DNA of 64,000 nucleotides from Corynebacterium bovis DSM 20582 = CIP 54.80. Its GTDB lineage: Bacteria > Actinomycetota > Actinomycetes > Mycobacteriales > Mycobacteriaceae. Where the stretch lies: positions 930,001 through 994,000 of the forward strand of contig NZ_CP047187.1 in assembly GCF_030408615.1 (NCBI RefSeq), given 5' to 3'. The translations under genes were made by a program, and so were the position numbers. The notes beneath the pieces are model-generated. The model was not told where the DNA came from and did not search any database. It worked only from the letters and a program-made list of their open reading frames with translations. Shown piece after piece: positions 37,064 to 46,614 of this stretch. Positions within the stretch are counted from its first letter, which is position 1. The number at the start of each line of letters is the position of its first letter.

Positions 37064-37247
37064 AGCCGGTCCGTCCCTCACGGTGTGCCGGAGGCGGGGT
37101 GCGGGGAGGGGTCCGGGGCGGGGTGCGGGTGGCACGGTCGGAGGGGGGTCGGGGGGCTCGACGCCGCCCGTCCGCGGGCGGGCGCCGGGCCGGTGGGCCG
37201 GGCGTCGAATCGCTTTTGACGCGGGCAGCCAGTACCGTTGGGCCATA

Positions 37248-39605
37248 ATGAGTGATATTGACAACGTCACCGGCGACGTGAACACGCCGGACACCAGTGG
37301 CACGCCGGAGACCCCGGACACGCAGCAGGGACAGGCCGGCCAGACCGGCCCCGGGGCGGAGGCGCAGCCGCTGGAGGTCGCGGACGTCCTGGACGGTGAC
37401 AGTGCGGTGGAGGACACCGCCGACGCCGGCACCGACACCGCTGACACCGCTGAGACAGACGACGCCCCCGAGACCACCGACACCGCCGCCGACGACACCA
37501 CGGGCGCGGAGACCACCGACGCCGCCACCGAGAGTGCCGGCAGTGCCGACACCGACAGCGCCGGGAGCGCAGACGCCGGGAACGACACCGGCAGCACCGA
37601 CGGCGCCGACAGCGCCGCCGCCGCGGAGCCGGCCGCCGCGCCGGAGCCGGGCACGACCTTCGCCGACCTCGGCCTGCCCGAGCGCGTGCTGCGCGCCGTG
37701 ACCTCCGTGGGGTACACGGAGCCCTCGCCGATCCAGGCCGAGACGATCCCGCTGCTCATGGAGGGTCACGACGTCGTCGGCCTCGCCCAGACCGGCACCG
37801 GCAAGACCGCCGCCTTCGCCCTGCCCGTCCTCGCGGGCATCGACCCCACGCAGCGCTCCACCCAGGCGCTCGTCCTCGCGCCGACCCGTGAGCTCGCCCT
37901 CCAGGTCGCCGAGTCCTTCCAGTCCTTCGCCAACTCCCTCGGAGGCGTGAACATCCTCCCGGTGTACGGCGGTCAGGCGTACGGCGTGCAGCTCAGTGGG
38001 CTGCGTCGTGGCGCACACGTCGTCGTCGGCACCCCCGGTCGTGTCATCGACCACCTGGCCAAGGGCAGCCTCGACCTGTCCGACCTGCGCTTCATGGTTC
38101 TCGACGAGGCCGACGAGATGCTCAACATGGGCTTCCAGGAGGACGTCGAGCGGATCCTCGGGGACACCCCCGACGGCAAGCAGGTCGCGCTCTTCTCCGC
38201 GACGATGCCCTCCGGCATCCGCCGCCTGTCGAAGCAGTACCTGAACAACCCGCGTGAGATCACGGTGAAGTCCAACCAGCGGACGGCCGAGAACATCACG
38301 CAGGACTTCCTCATGGTCTCGCACCGCAACAAGCTCGACGCGCTCACGCGCATCCTCGAGGTCACGGACTTCGAGGCGATGATCATGTTCGTGCGGACGA
38401 AGAACGAGACCGAGGAGCTCGCCGAGCGGCTCTGCGACCGCGGGTTCAACGCCGCCGCGATCAACGGCGACATCGCGCAGGCCCAGCGCGAGCGCACCGT
38501 CGACCAGCTCAAGGACGGTCGCCTCGACATCCTCGTCGCGACCGACGTCGCCGCCCGTGGCCTGGACGTCGACCGCATCACGCACGTCTTCAACTACGAC
38601 ATCCCGCACGACACCGAGTCGTACGTCCACCGCATCGGCCGGACGGGCCGTGCCGGGCGCTCGGGCCGGGCGATCCTCTTCGTCACGCCGCGTGAGCGTC
38701 GTCTCCTCAAGGCGATCGAGCGGGCGACGAAGTCGACCCTCAACGAGATCGACCTGCCGGACGTCGACGCGGTGAACGACGTCCGCAAGCGGAAGTTCGC
38801 GCAGTCCCTCACGGAGTCCCTCTCCGACCCGCAGGTCGGGATCTTCCGCGAGCTCGTCACGGCCTACGCCGCCGAGCACGGGACCGACATGGCGGACATC
38901 GCCGCGGCCCTCGCCGCCCAGGCGCAGGGTGGGGCGGAGTTCCTCGTCAAGGACCGTCCGCCGGAGCCCCGGCCCGAGCGCCGGGGGAGGGACGACGACC
39001 GCCGCGGCGGCGGTGGGGCGTTCCGGCCCTTCGCCGAACGTTTCAACCGGACGCCCCCGACGGTCACGGACCGGCAGGGCAAGGAGCTCGCCGTCTACCG
39101 CATCGCGGTGGGCAAGCGGCACCGGGTCCGCCCGGGCGCGATCGTCGGTGCCCTGGCCAACGAGGGCGGGCTGAACTCGCGCGACTTCGGCCGGATCAAC
39201 ATCTTCACCGAGCACTCGCTGGTGGAGCTGCCGACCGACCTGCCGAAGGAGATCTTCGAGAAGCTCGACAGCACCCGGATCTCCGGGCAGCTCATCAACA
39301 TCGAGCCGGACCCGGGCGCGCCGAAGGGCCGTCCCGCCCGTCACCGTGACCGTGACGACCGCGATTCCCGCGGTCGGGGCGGCCGGGACGACCGTGGTGG
39401 TGACCGTGGTGGCCGCGGTGGTTTCCGCGGGCGTGACGACCGTGGTGACCGTGGTGGTGACCGTGGTGGCCGGGGTGGTTTCCGCGGGCGTGACGACCGT
39501 GGTGACCGTGGCGGTGACCGTGGTGGCCGCGGTGGCTTCCGCGGCCGGGACGACCGTGGTGGCCGTGACGGCGACCGCGGCGGGTTCCGCGACCGCACGC
39601 GCTGA
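37248..39605 (+). CDS. deaD: DEAD-box RNA helicase DeaD/CsdA
   Basis: 785 residues from ATG 37248; TACCGT at 37233-37238 is a likely -10 nine bases before it. The N-terminal ~130 residues are acidic and Thr/Ala/Asp-rich. The helicase core then shows the Q motif, AQTGTGKTAAFALPVL, LDEADEMLNMGF, FSATMP and HRIGRTGRAGRSGRA. The DbpA-like RNA-binding domain is at about residues 605-685. The tail is a set of repeats of RDDRGGDRGGRGGFRG, an RGG-like RNA-binding region encoded by repeats at 39380-39590. It unwinds RNA in ribosome assembly and mRNA decay, especially in the cold. Confidence 0.93.
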   Translation: MSDIDNVTGDVNTPDTSGTPETPDTQQGQAGQTGPGAEAQPLEVADVLDGDSAVEDTADAGTDTADTAETDDAPETTDTAADDTTGAETTDAATESAGSADTDSAGSADAGNDTGSTDGADSAAAAEPAAAPEPGTTFADLGLPERVLRAVTSVGYTEPSPIQAETIPLLMEGHDVVGLAQTGTGKTAAFALPVLAGIDPTQRSTQALVLAPTRELALQVAESFQSFANSLGGVNILPVYGGQAYGVQLSGLRRGAHVVVGTPGRVIDHLAKGSLDLSDLRFMVLDEADEMLNMGFQEDVERILGDTPDGKQVALFSATMPSGIRRLSKQYLNNPREITVKSNQRTAENITQDFLMVSHRNKLDALTRILEVTDFEAMIMFVRTKNETEELAERLCDRGFNAAAINGDIAQAQRERTVDQLKDGRLDILVATDVAARGLDVDRITHVFNYDIPHDTESYVHRIGRTGRAGRSGRAILFVTPRERRLLKAIERATKSTLNEIDLPDVDAVNDVRKRKFAQSLTESLSDPQVGIFRELVTAYAAEHGTDMADIAAALAAQAQGGAEFLVKDRPPEPRPERRGRDDDRRGGGGAFRPFAERFNRTPPTVTDRQGKELAVYRIAVGKRHRVRPGAIVGALANEGGLNSRDFGRINIFTEHSLVELPTDLPKEIFEKLDSTRISGQLINIEPDPGAPKGRPARHRDRDDRDSRGRGGRDDRGGDRGGRGGFRGRDDRGDRGGDRGGRGGFRGRDDRGDRGGDRGGRGGFRGRDDRGGRDGDRGGFRDRTR

Positions 39606-39648
39606 GCCGCCGACCCCGGGGGGGGAGAGGGGGACGACGGCGCGGCCG

Positions 39649-40341
39649 TCAGGGGGAGCAGGCGCGACGTGCGGCGTCGGCGTCGGCCGTCGTCACCGCG
39701 AGACCGTACTCCCCGGCGACCGTGAGGTACCGGGCGGCGTACGGGCACCGGGCGTCGGCCGCGGGCGGGAGCCATTCACCGAGGGTGCCGTCGCTCTTCG
39801 CCCGGTTCACCGCGCTCGCCGTCACGACGAGATTCCGCGCCGTGTCGTTGCCGAAGCGCCGGCGGGTGGGGCCGTCCCACGCGTCCGCGCCGAGGTCCCA
39901 CGCCGCCGACAACGGGAAGACGTGGTCGATGTCCACCTCGTCGGGGGTGACCTCCGCGTGGGTGTAGGCGTCGGTCGTCGTCCCGGTGGCGCGGGGGCAC
40001 CCGGAGCGGCGGGACGTCGGTGACCGGGGGAAGACCCGGAGCACGACCGCGTTCCGCGTCGTGCAGCCGACCCCCGTCGCCGGCGACGGCCCCCACACCC
40101 CGAACAGTTCCCGGTCGTAACCGAGCACCCGCGTGCGGCGGGGCAGGATGCGGAGGGTGGACAACGCCGCGGCGACGACCCGGCGGTCGTCGGCCCGGGG
40201 CGGGACCGCGGACCAGGGGGCGCGGGGGTGCGCCGGGTCGCCGGGGCCGGTCGGTCCGCCGGGGCCGGTCGGGGAGGTGACGACGAGCGCGACGGACGTC
40301 ACGGCGGCGAGGACGGGGACGACGTGGCGGATGATGTGCAT
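39649..40341 (-). CDS. Secreted HNH/DUF1524 nuclease
   Basis: 230 residues from ATG 40341. An N-terminal hydrophobic signal (IIRHVVPVLAAVTSVALVV) suggests secretion or a membrane anchor. The C-terminal half has VDIDHVFPLSAAWDLGADAWDG and FGNDTARNLVVTASAVNRAKSDGTLGEWLPP. This is the DHxxPL...N...N..K...P..W.P pattern of the GmrSD C-terminal/HNH family, including the metal-binding His/Asn residues. Such secreted nucleases of this family degrade DNA. It is divergent from the SNF2 helicase, with an SOS box between, whose TATCC on this strand could be its -10. Confidence 0.85.
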   Translation of the reverse strand: MHIIRHVVPVLAAVTSVALVVTSPTGPGGPTGPGDPAHPRAPWSAVPPRADDRRVVAAALSTLRILPRRTRVLGYDRELFGVWGPSPATGVGCTTRNAVVLRVFPRSPTSRRSGCPRATGTTTDAYTHAEVTPDEVDIDHVFPLSAAWDLGADAWDGPTRRRFGNDTARNLVVTASAVNRAKSDGTLGEWLPPAADARCPYAARYLTVAGEYGLAVTTADADAARRACSP

Positions 40342-40409
40342 GACCTGTTGGTCTCCGCGGGGCGGGCGGAGGTTCCCCGGGTGGGGTGTGGCGGGTGCAC
40401 CGCCGGATA

Positions 40410-40425
40410 TCGAACATGTGTTCAG
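40410..40425 (+). promoter_or_regulatory. LexA SOS box between the HNH nuclease and SNF2 helicase
   Basis: TCGAACATGTGTTCAG, 14 of 16 matches to TCGAAC-N4-GTTCGA (last two bases differ). It lies 43 bases before the SNF2 start and 69 from the HNH nuclease start. A TATCC on the minus strand beside it could be the nuclease -10, so LexA bound here may repress both genes. Confidence 0.75.
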
Positions 40426-40467
40426 GGTGGGTGAGGTTTCGTCCGGGGTGCATGGTAGACCGGTGGC

Positions 40468-43400
40468 ATGACGCGCCACCTCCTGCACACGCTCTGGTTT
40501 CCCGACCGGGGCCTCCACCTGTGGGTGGAGAAGGTCGAGGGGCACGCGGTGGTCACCGATGTCGCTGACCTGGAGGACAGCGACCTCGACCCGGACATCC
40601 TCCGGATCCTGGGGCGGCGGCCGCTCCGGGGCGGCCGGTCGGTGACGGTCGCCACCCCGAAGGGGAGGCTCCGGACGTTGCCGGTCCCGACGCAGGGGCA
40701 CACCCCCGAACAGGCGCTCGGTGTGCTGTCGACGTTGTCCGCGATTCGCCGCCGGCGGGGCAACGGCGGGCTCAGCCCGGAGACGGTGTGGCTCACCGTC
40801 CTCTACGACCTCGTCCGGGAGACCGTCGCCGCCGGCCGGGTCATGGTGCGGGTCCAGCGGGTCGACGGCCGCTCGTACCCGCTGTGGACGATCTCCCCCG
40901 GTGGTCGGCACCAGCGGCCGCTCGGGGAGTTCGTCGCCCACGCCCCGGTGGTCCTCACCCGGAACGGAGGGGCGGACGTCATCCGCCGCTGCGCGGACGA
41001 CCTCGCCCACTGGATGTGCGTCGGCCTGCTCCGCGCGGGGCTGGAGGACGGTGAGGTCGGCAACCCGTTCGTCCGGGCGCTGGCGACCGGGGACGAGACG
41101 CGGACCGTGCCGGCGGCGGTGACGCGCGCGCTCAACCAGTGGCGCCGCCGGAGGCTCGACGACGCCTCCTCGCTCGTGCTCGTCCTCGACGAGCCCGGCG
41201 ACGGCACCGGCACGGGGGAGCCGGACGCGCCGGACAGGCCGTTCCTCGTCGACGTGAACGCCGTGGCGGACGGGGGCACCGGGGGCGACGCCGAGCCGGC
41301 GGCGGGGCGCGGCGCGGAGGGCCCGCGGTGGCGGGCTGAACTCGGCCTGTCGGTCAACGACGGTCCGCATGAGCCGGTGGTCGCCGCGGAGGCGACCGAG
41401 GGGGAGCGGGCCCGGGTCGCCGACGCCCTGCGCCGCGCGGTGTCGGCCTGGCCCCGTCTCGCGGAGCGGTCGGACGCGGTCGACGCCTGGCTCCGGTCCG
41501 GGGTGTGGTTCCCCGCGCCGGAGTCGCTCACCGGGGACCCGGTGAAGGACCGGCGGGTGCACCTCAGCCTCGGGGCGGATGACGTGGAGGACCTCCTGTC
41601 GACCGGGGTGCCGGCGTTGCGCGGCGTCGGGGTGGAGGTGCTCGTCCCCCGCGGGTGGCGGGTCGTCTCCCCGCAGATCAGGGCGACGGCCACCCCGGTC
41701 GGGCAGGGGCCGGGGGCGGGACGTCTCGGGACCGAACAGGTGCTCTCCTTCGACTGGGACGTCTCGGTCGGTGACGTGCAGCTGACCGAGGTGCAGAAGC
41801 GGGAGCTGCTGAGCTCGGCGGCGACGATGGTGCAGATCAACGGCAGGTACGTCCGGCTCGACGCCGCGACGCTCGCGCCGGCCAGGCGGTACTTCCGGGC
41901 ACTCGCCGACGCCGCCGGGGCGACCGCCGGCACGGGCCGCGACGGGGACGGCGGCGGGGGCGGGACGGACACCGCCGCCGGACCCGCCGGGGCGGGCGGA
42001 CCGGGGACGGTCACGGTGCGGGACGTCATCGAGGCGAACCTCGCCGCCGCGCGGGACGCGGCGGCCGCCGACCCGTTCGGCGGTGTGACGGTCGAGGCGC
42101 CGGGGTGGATCGGGCGGATCCTCGGTACCGGGGCGTCGGGCACCGGGACGACCGGGGCGGAGGACGCCGAGGGGACCGGTGCCGGGCGGGGGATGGAACC
42201 GCCCGACCGGGTCGAGGTGCCGGCGACCGTCGTCACCCCGTTGCGGGACCATCAGGAGCGGGGGGTGAGCTGGCTCGCCTGGATGTCCCGCCACGGTGTC
42301 GGCGCGATTCTCGCCGACGACATGGGGCTCGGGAAGACGCTGCAGGTCCTCGCGCTGCTCGCGTGGGAACGCGAGGCCGGGGAGTGCACCGGGCCGACCC
42401 TCGTCATCGCCCCGACCGGTGTGCTCGACGCGTGGGAGCGGGAGGTCCGCCGGCACGTGCCGTCGCTGCGGGTCCTCGTCGACCACGGATCGAGGAAGGT
42501 GGACGACGGGAGGTTCGCCGGTGTGGTGGCGGAGCACGACGTCGTCCTCACCTCCTACGGGACCGTCGCGCGGAACCCGGAGCGGTACGGCTCGGTGCAC
42601 TGGGGGCGCGTCGTGGCGGACGAGGCGCAGAACATCAAGAACCCGGACACGCGGCAGAGCCGGGCGGCGCGGTCGGTGCCCGCCGACCACCGGATCGCGC
42701 TGACGGGCACACCGGTGGAGAACCGGCTCGCCGACCTCCACTCGATCATGGACTTCTGCAACCCCGGGGTGCTCGGCAGCCCGGGTGCGTTCCAGGACAG
42801 GTTGGCGATCCCCGTGGAACGGTACGGGGACGAGAACGCGCTCGACCAGCTGAGACGTCTCGTCGACCCCTTCATCCTGCGCCGGCTGAAGACCGATCCC
42901 GCGGTGGGGCTGAACCTGCCGGAGAAGCGGGAGTTCATCGAGACGATCCCGCTGACCCGCGAACAGGCCGCGCTGTACGAGGCGTACACCCGGGCGTGCG
43001 AGCAGATGCTGCGGCAACGCGACGCCGGCCGCAAGGGCCTCATCCTCGCGGCGCTCATGCGGATCAAGCAGATCTGCAACCACCCGGCGCACTTCACCGG
43101 CGACGGCTCCGGGCTGCTCGCGAACGGGGAACACCGGTCGCTCAAGGTCGCGCGGCTGTTCGAGATCCTCGGCGAGGCACTGCAGGACGGCAGGAAATGC
43201 CTGGTCTTCACCCAGTTCCCGTCGTTCGGCCGGATGCTCGTGCCGGAGCTGGAACGCCGGTTCGGCTCGACGGTCCCGATGATCCACGGTGGGATGTCGC
43301 GGCGTGACCGGGCGCGGACGGTCGAGGCCTTCCAGTCCGACGACGGGCCGTCCATCCTCATCCTGTCGGTGCGCGCCGGGGGCACCGGGATCACCCTCAC

Positions 43401-43983
43401 CCGGGCGTCGGTGGTCGTCCACGTCGACCGCTGGTGGAACCCGGCGGTCGAGGACCAGGCGACCGACCGGGCGTACCGGATCGGGCAGGACCAGGACGTC
43501 ACCGTCCACAAGCTCGTGACGAAGGGCACGCTCGACGAGCGCATCAATGACATCATCTCCTCGAAGCGGGACCTCGCCGGCACCGTCGTCGGTGCGGGGG
43601 AGGGGTGGCTGTCGACGCTGGACGACGACATCGCCGAACTGTGGCGGTTGAACAGGGCGACCGTCGACACCGGGGAGTACGCCGACCCGCGGGCCGGGCG
43701 GCCGCGACGGACCGGCCGGACGCCCGTCGGGGGCACCACCGACAGCCACTGGGAACGGGAACTCGCCGACGCGACGGACATCGTGCTGTCCGTCATCCGC
43801 GAACGGAACGCGGCGAAGACGTCGTGGGTCGACCTCCTGGAGTCCGGTGACGGGGACGACGCCGCCGGGGGCGGGGATGACGGCAGCGGCGACGGTGGCG
43901 GCCCCGCGTTGAGGGTCGTGCCCGGTGACGACGGGGGTGGGGGCGCCGACGCCGCCCCACCGGGCGATGAGGGTGCCCCGTGA
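40468..43983 (+). CDS. SNF2-family DEAD/DEAH helicase
   Basis: 1171 residues from ATG 40468. The long N-terminal part (about 1-580) is the bacterial SNF2-associated domain. The motor has ILADDMGLGKTLQVLALLAWE (motif I near residue 615), VVADEAQNIKNP (DEAQ, motif II near 717) and the C-terminal helicase segment LSVRAGGTGITLTRASVVVHVDRWWNPAVEDQATDRAYRIGQ (near 975-1010). Such SNF2 proteins translocate on DNA and remodel nucleoprotein complexes; bacterial members are linked to repair or defence. Low-complexity Gly/Asp inserts occur near residues 485-510 and the tail. First gene of a same-strand cluster with an SWIM protein, an Mre11-like nuclease and an SbcC-like ATPase. Confidence 0.88.
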   Translation: MTRHLLHTLWFPDRGLHLWVEKVEGHAVVTDVADLEDSDLDPDILRILGRRPLRGGRSVTVATPKGRLRTLPVPTQGHTPEQALGVLSTLSAIRRRRGNGGLSPETVWLTVLYDLVRETVAAGRVMVRVQRVDGRSYPLWTISPGGRHQRPLGEFVAHAPVVLTRNGGADVIRRCADDLAHWMCVGLLRAGLEDGEVGNPFVRALATGDETRTVPAAVTRALNQWRRRRLDDASSLVLVLDEPGDGTGTGEPDAPDRPFLVDVNAVADGGTGGDAEPAAGRGAEGPRWRAELGLSVNDGPHEPVVAAEATEGERARVADALRRAVSAWPRLAERSDAVDAWLRSGVWFPAPESLTGDPVKDRRVHLSLGADDVEDLLSTGVPALRGVGVEVLVPRGWRVVSPQIRATATPVGQGPGAGRLGTEQVLSFDWDVSVGDVQLTEVQKRELLSSAATMVQINGRYVRLDAATLAPARRYFRALADAAGATAGTGRDGDGGGGGTDTAAGPAGAGGPGTVTVRDVIEANLAAARDAAAADPFGGVTVEAPGWIGRILGTGASGTGTTGAEDAEGTGAGRGMEPPDRVEVPATVVTPLRDHQERGVSWLAWMSRHGVGAILADDMGLGKTLQVLALLAWEREAGECTGPTLVIAPTGVLDAWEREVRRHVPSLRVLVDHGSRKVDDGRFAGVVAEHDVVLTSYGTVARNPERYGSVHWGRVVADEAQNIKNPDTRQSRAARSVPADHRIALTGTPVENRLADLHSIMDFCNPGVLGSPGAFQDRLAIPVERYGDENALDQLRRLVDPFILRRLKTDPAVGLNLPEKREFIETIPLTREQAALYEAYTRACEQMLRQRDAGRKGLILAALMRIKQICNHPAHFTGDGSGLLANGEHRSLKVARLFEILGEALQDGRKCLVFTQFPSFGRMLVPELERRFGSTVPMIHGGMSRRDRARTVEAFQSDDGPSILILSVRAGGTGITLTRASVVVHVDRWWNPAVEDQATDRAYRIGQDQDVTVHKLVTKGTLDERINDIISSKRDLAGTVVGAGEGWLSTLDDDIAELWRLNRATVDTGEYADPRAGRPRRTGRTPVGGTTDSHWERELADATDIVLSVIRERNAAKTSWVDLLESGDGDDAAGGGDDGSGDGGGPALRVVPGDDGGGGADAAPPGDEGAP

Positions 43984-44057
43984 CCGGGGCCGCGGCACAT
44001 CGACGATGATGGACGGACACCAGACAGACACCCGACGACGCGAGAGGAGGCGGTGTG

Positions 44058-45203
44058 ATGGCCGGCGACGGACCCACGGGGCACGGTGACGACACCGGCC
44101 GCGGGCGGGCCGCAGGGCGGCGACGCTCCGGGACCCCGCAACCGCAGTGGGGGGACAACGTCGTCGTCGGCGACTTCTCGCGACGGCGGCGGGCACCGGC
44201 CCGGACCACCGGGACCGGGGACGGCGACGGACCGCCCCCGCGCGACGGTGCCGACCGGGGGCAGATCCTCCGCAGCGGGGACGGCAGCTGGGCCGGGGAC
44301 CAGGTCATCGCCGCCGTCGCCGCCCGGGCGGACGCCGGCCGCATGACCCGGGGCCGGAACTACTACCGGGACGGCAACGTGGTGTCCCTCGGGATGGACC
44401 TCAACTGCGTCGCGGCGGAGGTCACCGGCTCGCAGCGCGAACCCTTCTCGGTGGACATGCGGTGGCAGCCGCTGGCCGACCGGCACCGGGCGTTCCTCGA
44501 GGCGGAGTTCTCCGGCGACCCGTCACACCTCCGGCTGCTCCTCGCCGGACGGGAACCCGGCCCCGAGGTCGCGGCGCTGCTGCTCCGACCGGACCAGCTC
44601 GTCGACTCGTGGTGCACGTGCCCGGACCACGGCCCGATGTGCAAGCACCGGGTGGCCGTGGCGTACGCGCTGGCCGACCACCTCACGACGGACCCGACGG
44701 CCGTGCTCACGTGGCGGGGGTTCGACACGCCGGCGGTCCTGGCGGCGATGCGGGCCCGCGCGGCGGTGCACGGCACCACGGCCCCGGGCGGTGACGACGC
44801 GACGGCCGGACGCTCCGGGACCGCCGTCGGGTGGGGCCACGGTGACGGTGGGACGGCCGGGGTGGCCGGTACCACCGGGCCGGACGGCACCGGGGACGGC
44901 ACCACCGGCGGGCCGGCGGGGCCGGAACCGGTGTACTCGTCCGGGGAGTTCTGGGGTGACCTCTCGGTCCTCCCGAACTGGGAGCACTGGGGGCCCGAGC
45001 CCGGGGTCGACCACGGTGACACCGGCGCGCTCTCGGAGGCGATGCGGGGCGTGAGCTGGAACAACGTGGACGCCCTCCGGTCCACCCATGAACTGGGGCG
45101 GTGCTACGAGGTCATGATGGAGGCCGGGGCCGACGGGACACCGGACCCGTGGGCCGAACCCCTGACCGCCCGCCCGGACGACGACCCCACCGACGCGCCA
45201 TGA
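44058..45203 (+). CDS. SWIM zinc-finger protein
   Basis: 381 residues from ATG 44058, with GAGAGGAGG at 44042-44050 (GTG 44055 would add one residue). WCTCPDHGPMCKHRVAVAYALAD holds the SWIM motif CxC-x6-CxH (about residues 185-197). The central part (RGRNYYRDGNVVSLGMDLN... ) is typical of SWIM proteins that pair with SNF2 helicases in actinobacteria. SWIM fingers bind DNA or protein partners, so it is probably a cofactor of the preceding helicase. The N-terminal ~75 residues and residues 240-290 are Gly/Arg/Thr-rich. Its stop overlaps a 33-codon ORF. Confidence 0.85.
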   Translation: MAGDGPTGHGDDTGRGRAAGRRRSGTPQPQWGDNVVVGDFSRRRRAPARTTGTGDGDGPPPRDGADRGQILRSGDGSWAGDQVIAAVAARADAGRMTRGRNYYRDGNVVSLGMDLNCVAAEVTGSQREPFSVDMRWQPLADRHRAFLEAEFSGDPSHLRLLLAGREPGPEVAALLLRPDQLVDSWCTCPDHGPMCKHRVAVAYALADHLTTDPTAVLTWRGFDTPAVLAAMRARAAVHGTTAPGGDDATAGRSGTAVGWGHGDGGTAGVAGTTGPDGTGDGTTGGPAGPEPVYSSGEFWGDLSVLPNWEHWGPEPGVDHGDTGALSEAMRGVSWNNVDALRSTHELGRCYEVMMEAGADGTPDPWAEPLTARPDDDPTDAP

Positions 45204-45301
45204 CAGACACCCCCGACCACGACAGCATCGCCGACAGCATCGACCACAGCACCGACGACAGCACCACTCACGACACCACCCACGACAGGGCACACCGATG
45301 A
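45200..45301 (+). CDS. Possible 33-residue coupled ORF rich in Asp, His, Ser and Thr
   Basis: ATG 45200 overlaps the SWIM stop (ATGA), and its stop TGA 45299-45301 overlaps the ATG of the nuclease gene (ATGA). The peptide is MTDTPDHDSIADSIDHST followed by DDSTTHDTTHDRAHR, with five His and nine Asp. It might be translated as a relay between the two genes or be a by-product of a spacer with repeated GACAGC and CACGAC triplet strings. The nuclease has its own AGGG at 45286-45289. No homologue recognised. Confidence 0.4.
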   Translation: MTDTPDHDSIADSIDHSTDDSTTHDTTHDRAHR

Positions 45302-46611
45302 CACAGACCTTCCGCTACCTCCACACCTCGGACTGGCAGCTCGGCATGACCCGCTGGTTCCTCGGCGGCGAGGCCGCCGCGCGCTACGCCGCCGCCCGGC
45401 TCGACGCCGTCGAGACGATGTTCCGCATCGCCGAGTCGGAGCGGTGCGAGGCCGTCGTCGTCGCCGGGGACGTCTTCGACGACAACCTGGTGGACAGCCT
45501 GACCTGGCAACGCACCGTCGACGTCCTGCGCACCGCCCCGGTGCCCGTCTACCTGCTGCCGGGGAACCACGACCCCTACGACGCCGCGAGCATCTACCGG
45601 GACGAGGTGTGGCGCGACCTCGAACCCACCGTGACCGTCCTCACCGACAACGCCCCACGCACGGTCCGCGACGGGGTGGAGATCATCGGCGCGCCGCTCA
45701 CCGCCAAGCAGATGACCGAGGACCCCGTCGCCGCCGCGCTGCGCGGGCTCGAGGCCCGCGGTGCCGGCCGGGCGCGGGGGATCCGGGTCGTCGTCGGGCA
45801 CGGGGCGACCCAGTCGCGGGGGAGTGTGCCCGACCCGGGGACCATCGACGTCGGGCGTGCCGCCGCGGCGTGCCGGGACCGGTGGATCGACGCCGTCGCC
45901 CTCGGCGACACCCACTCCACGACCGACCTCCACCCCGACGGGACGGTCTGGTACTCGGGAAGCCCCGAACCGACGGACTTCCGCGAGGAGGACGGTGGCG
46001 GGGAGTCCGGCTCCGGTCAGGCCCTCGTCGTCGAGGTCAGCGTCGCGGACGACAGCCCGGAGGCCCGGGAGCGGCCGGCGACGGTGACGGTCTCCCCGGT
46101 CGACGTCGGGACCTGGAGCTTCCTCGCGCTCTCCGCGGAGATCAACGGACCGGAGGACGTCCGGGACTGGATCGCGCGGCTGGAGGAGCTGCCGTCGAAA
46201 CGGACGACCGTCGTGAAGTACGCGCTGACCGGCAGCGTCGACCTGACGACGAGCACGCTGCTCGACCGGGAGACCGACCGCCTCGCCCCCGGCTTCGCGG
46301 CCCTCTACCCGCGCGAGCGGCTCATGGACCTGCACATCACCCCGTCCGACGAGGAACTCGCCGACGCCGCATGGCCCGGGCCGGTCGGGGCCGCGGCCCG
46401 GCGTCTCATCGAGATGGCCGGCACGCCGGGAACCCCGGGCGCGCCGGGGGCGTCGGGCACGCAGGACTCCCCGGGTGCGGCGTCGGGCACCCCGGGCACG
46501 CCGGCCGTCGCCGGCGGGGCGGACGCGGCGACGGCGCGGGACGCCCTCAAGCTGCTCCACCGGTTGTCCACGTCCACGGGACAGACCGGTCACACCGGAC
46601 GGAGAGGATAG
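45298..46611 (+). CDS. Mre11/SbcD-like metallophosphoesterase
   Basis: 437 residues. RYLHTSDWQLGMTRWF, VVAGDVFDDN, LLPGNHDPYD, VVVGHGATQS and ALGDTHSTTD give the five metallophosphoesterase motifs, with Gln in place of the usual His in motif I (SDWHLG in SbcD) and GDTHS in place of GHVH. SGSPEPTDF is typical of the SbcD active site end. The C-terminal ~45 residues are Pro/Gly/Thr/Ser-rich. It resembles the mycobacterial pair Rv1277/Rv1278, which also lies between kgd and argS. The partner ATPase begins 3 bases after this stop. It probably cuts DNA ends in repair. Confidence 0.85.
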   Translation: MTQTFRYLHTSDWQLGMTRWFLGGEAAARYAAARLDAVETMFRIAESERCEAVVVAGDVFDDNLVDSLTWQRTVDVLRTAPVPVYLLPGNHDPYDAASIYRDEVWRDLEPTVTVLTDNAPRTVRDGVEIIGAPLTAKQMTEDPVAAALRGLEARGAGRARGIRVVVGHGATQSRGSVPDPGTIDVGRAAAACRDRWIDAVALGDTHSTTDLHPDGTVWYSGSPEPTDFREEDGGGESGSGQALVVEVSVADDSPEARERPATVTVSPVDVGTWSFLALSAEINGPEDVRDWIARLEELPSKRTTVVKYALTGSVDLTTSTLLDRETDRLAPGFAALYPRERLMDLHITPSDEELADAAWPGPVGAAARRLIEMAGTPGTPGAPGASGTQDSPGAASGTPGTPAVAGGADAATARDALKLLHRLSTSTGQTGHTGRRG

Positions 46612-46614
46612 GCC

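Noticed and set aside
39649..44196. A very long minus-strand frame running from the HNH nuclease across the SNF2 gene
   Set aside because: Beyond the nuclease start at 40341 it has Arg/Pro/Asp-rich text with no motif; the plus strand encodes SNF2 and other real genes.
44555..45203. Several minus-strand frames opposite the SWIM gene
   Set aside because: The SWIM motif and coding signature are on the plus strand; the minus frames are Arg/Pro-rich shadows.
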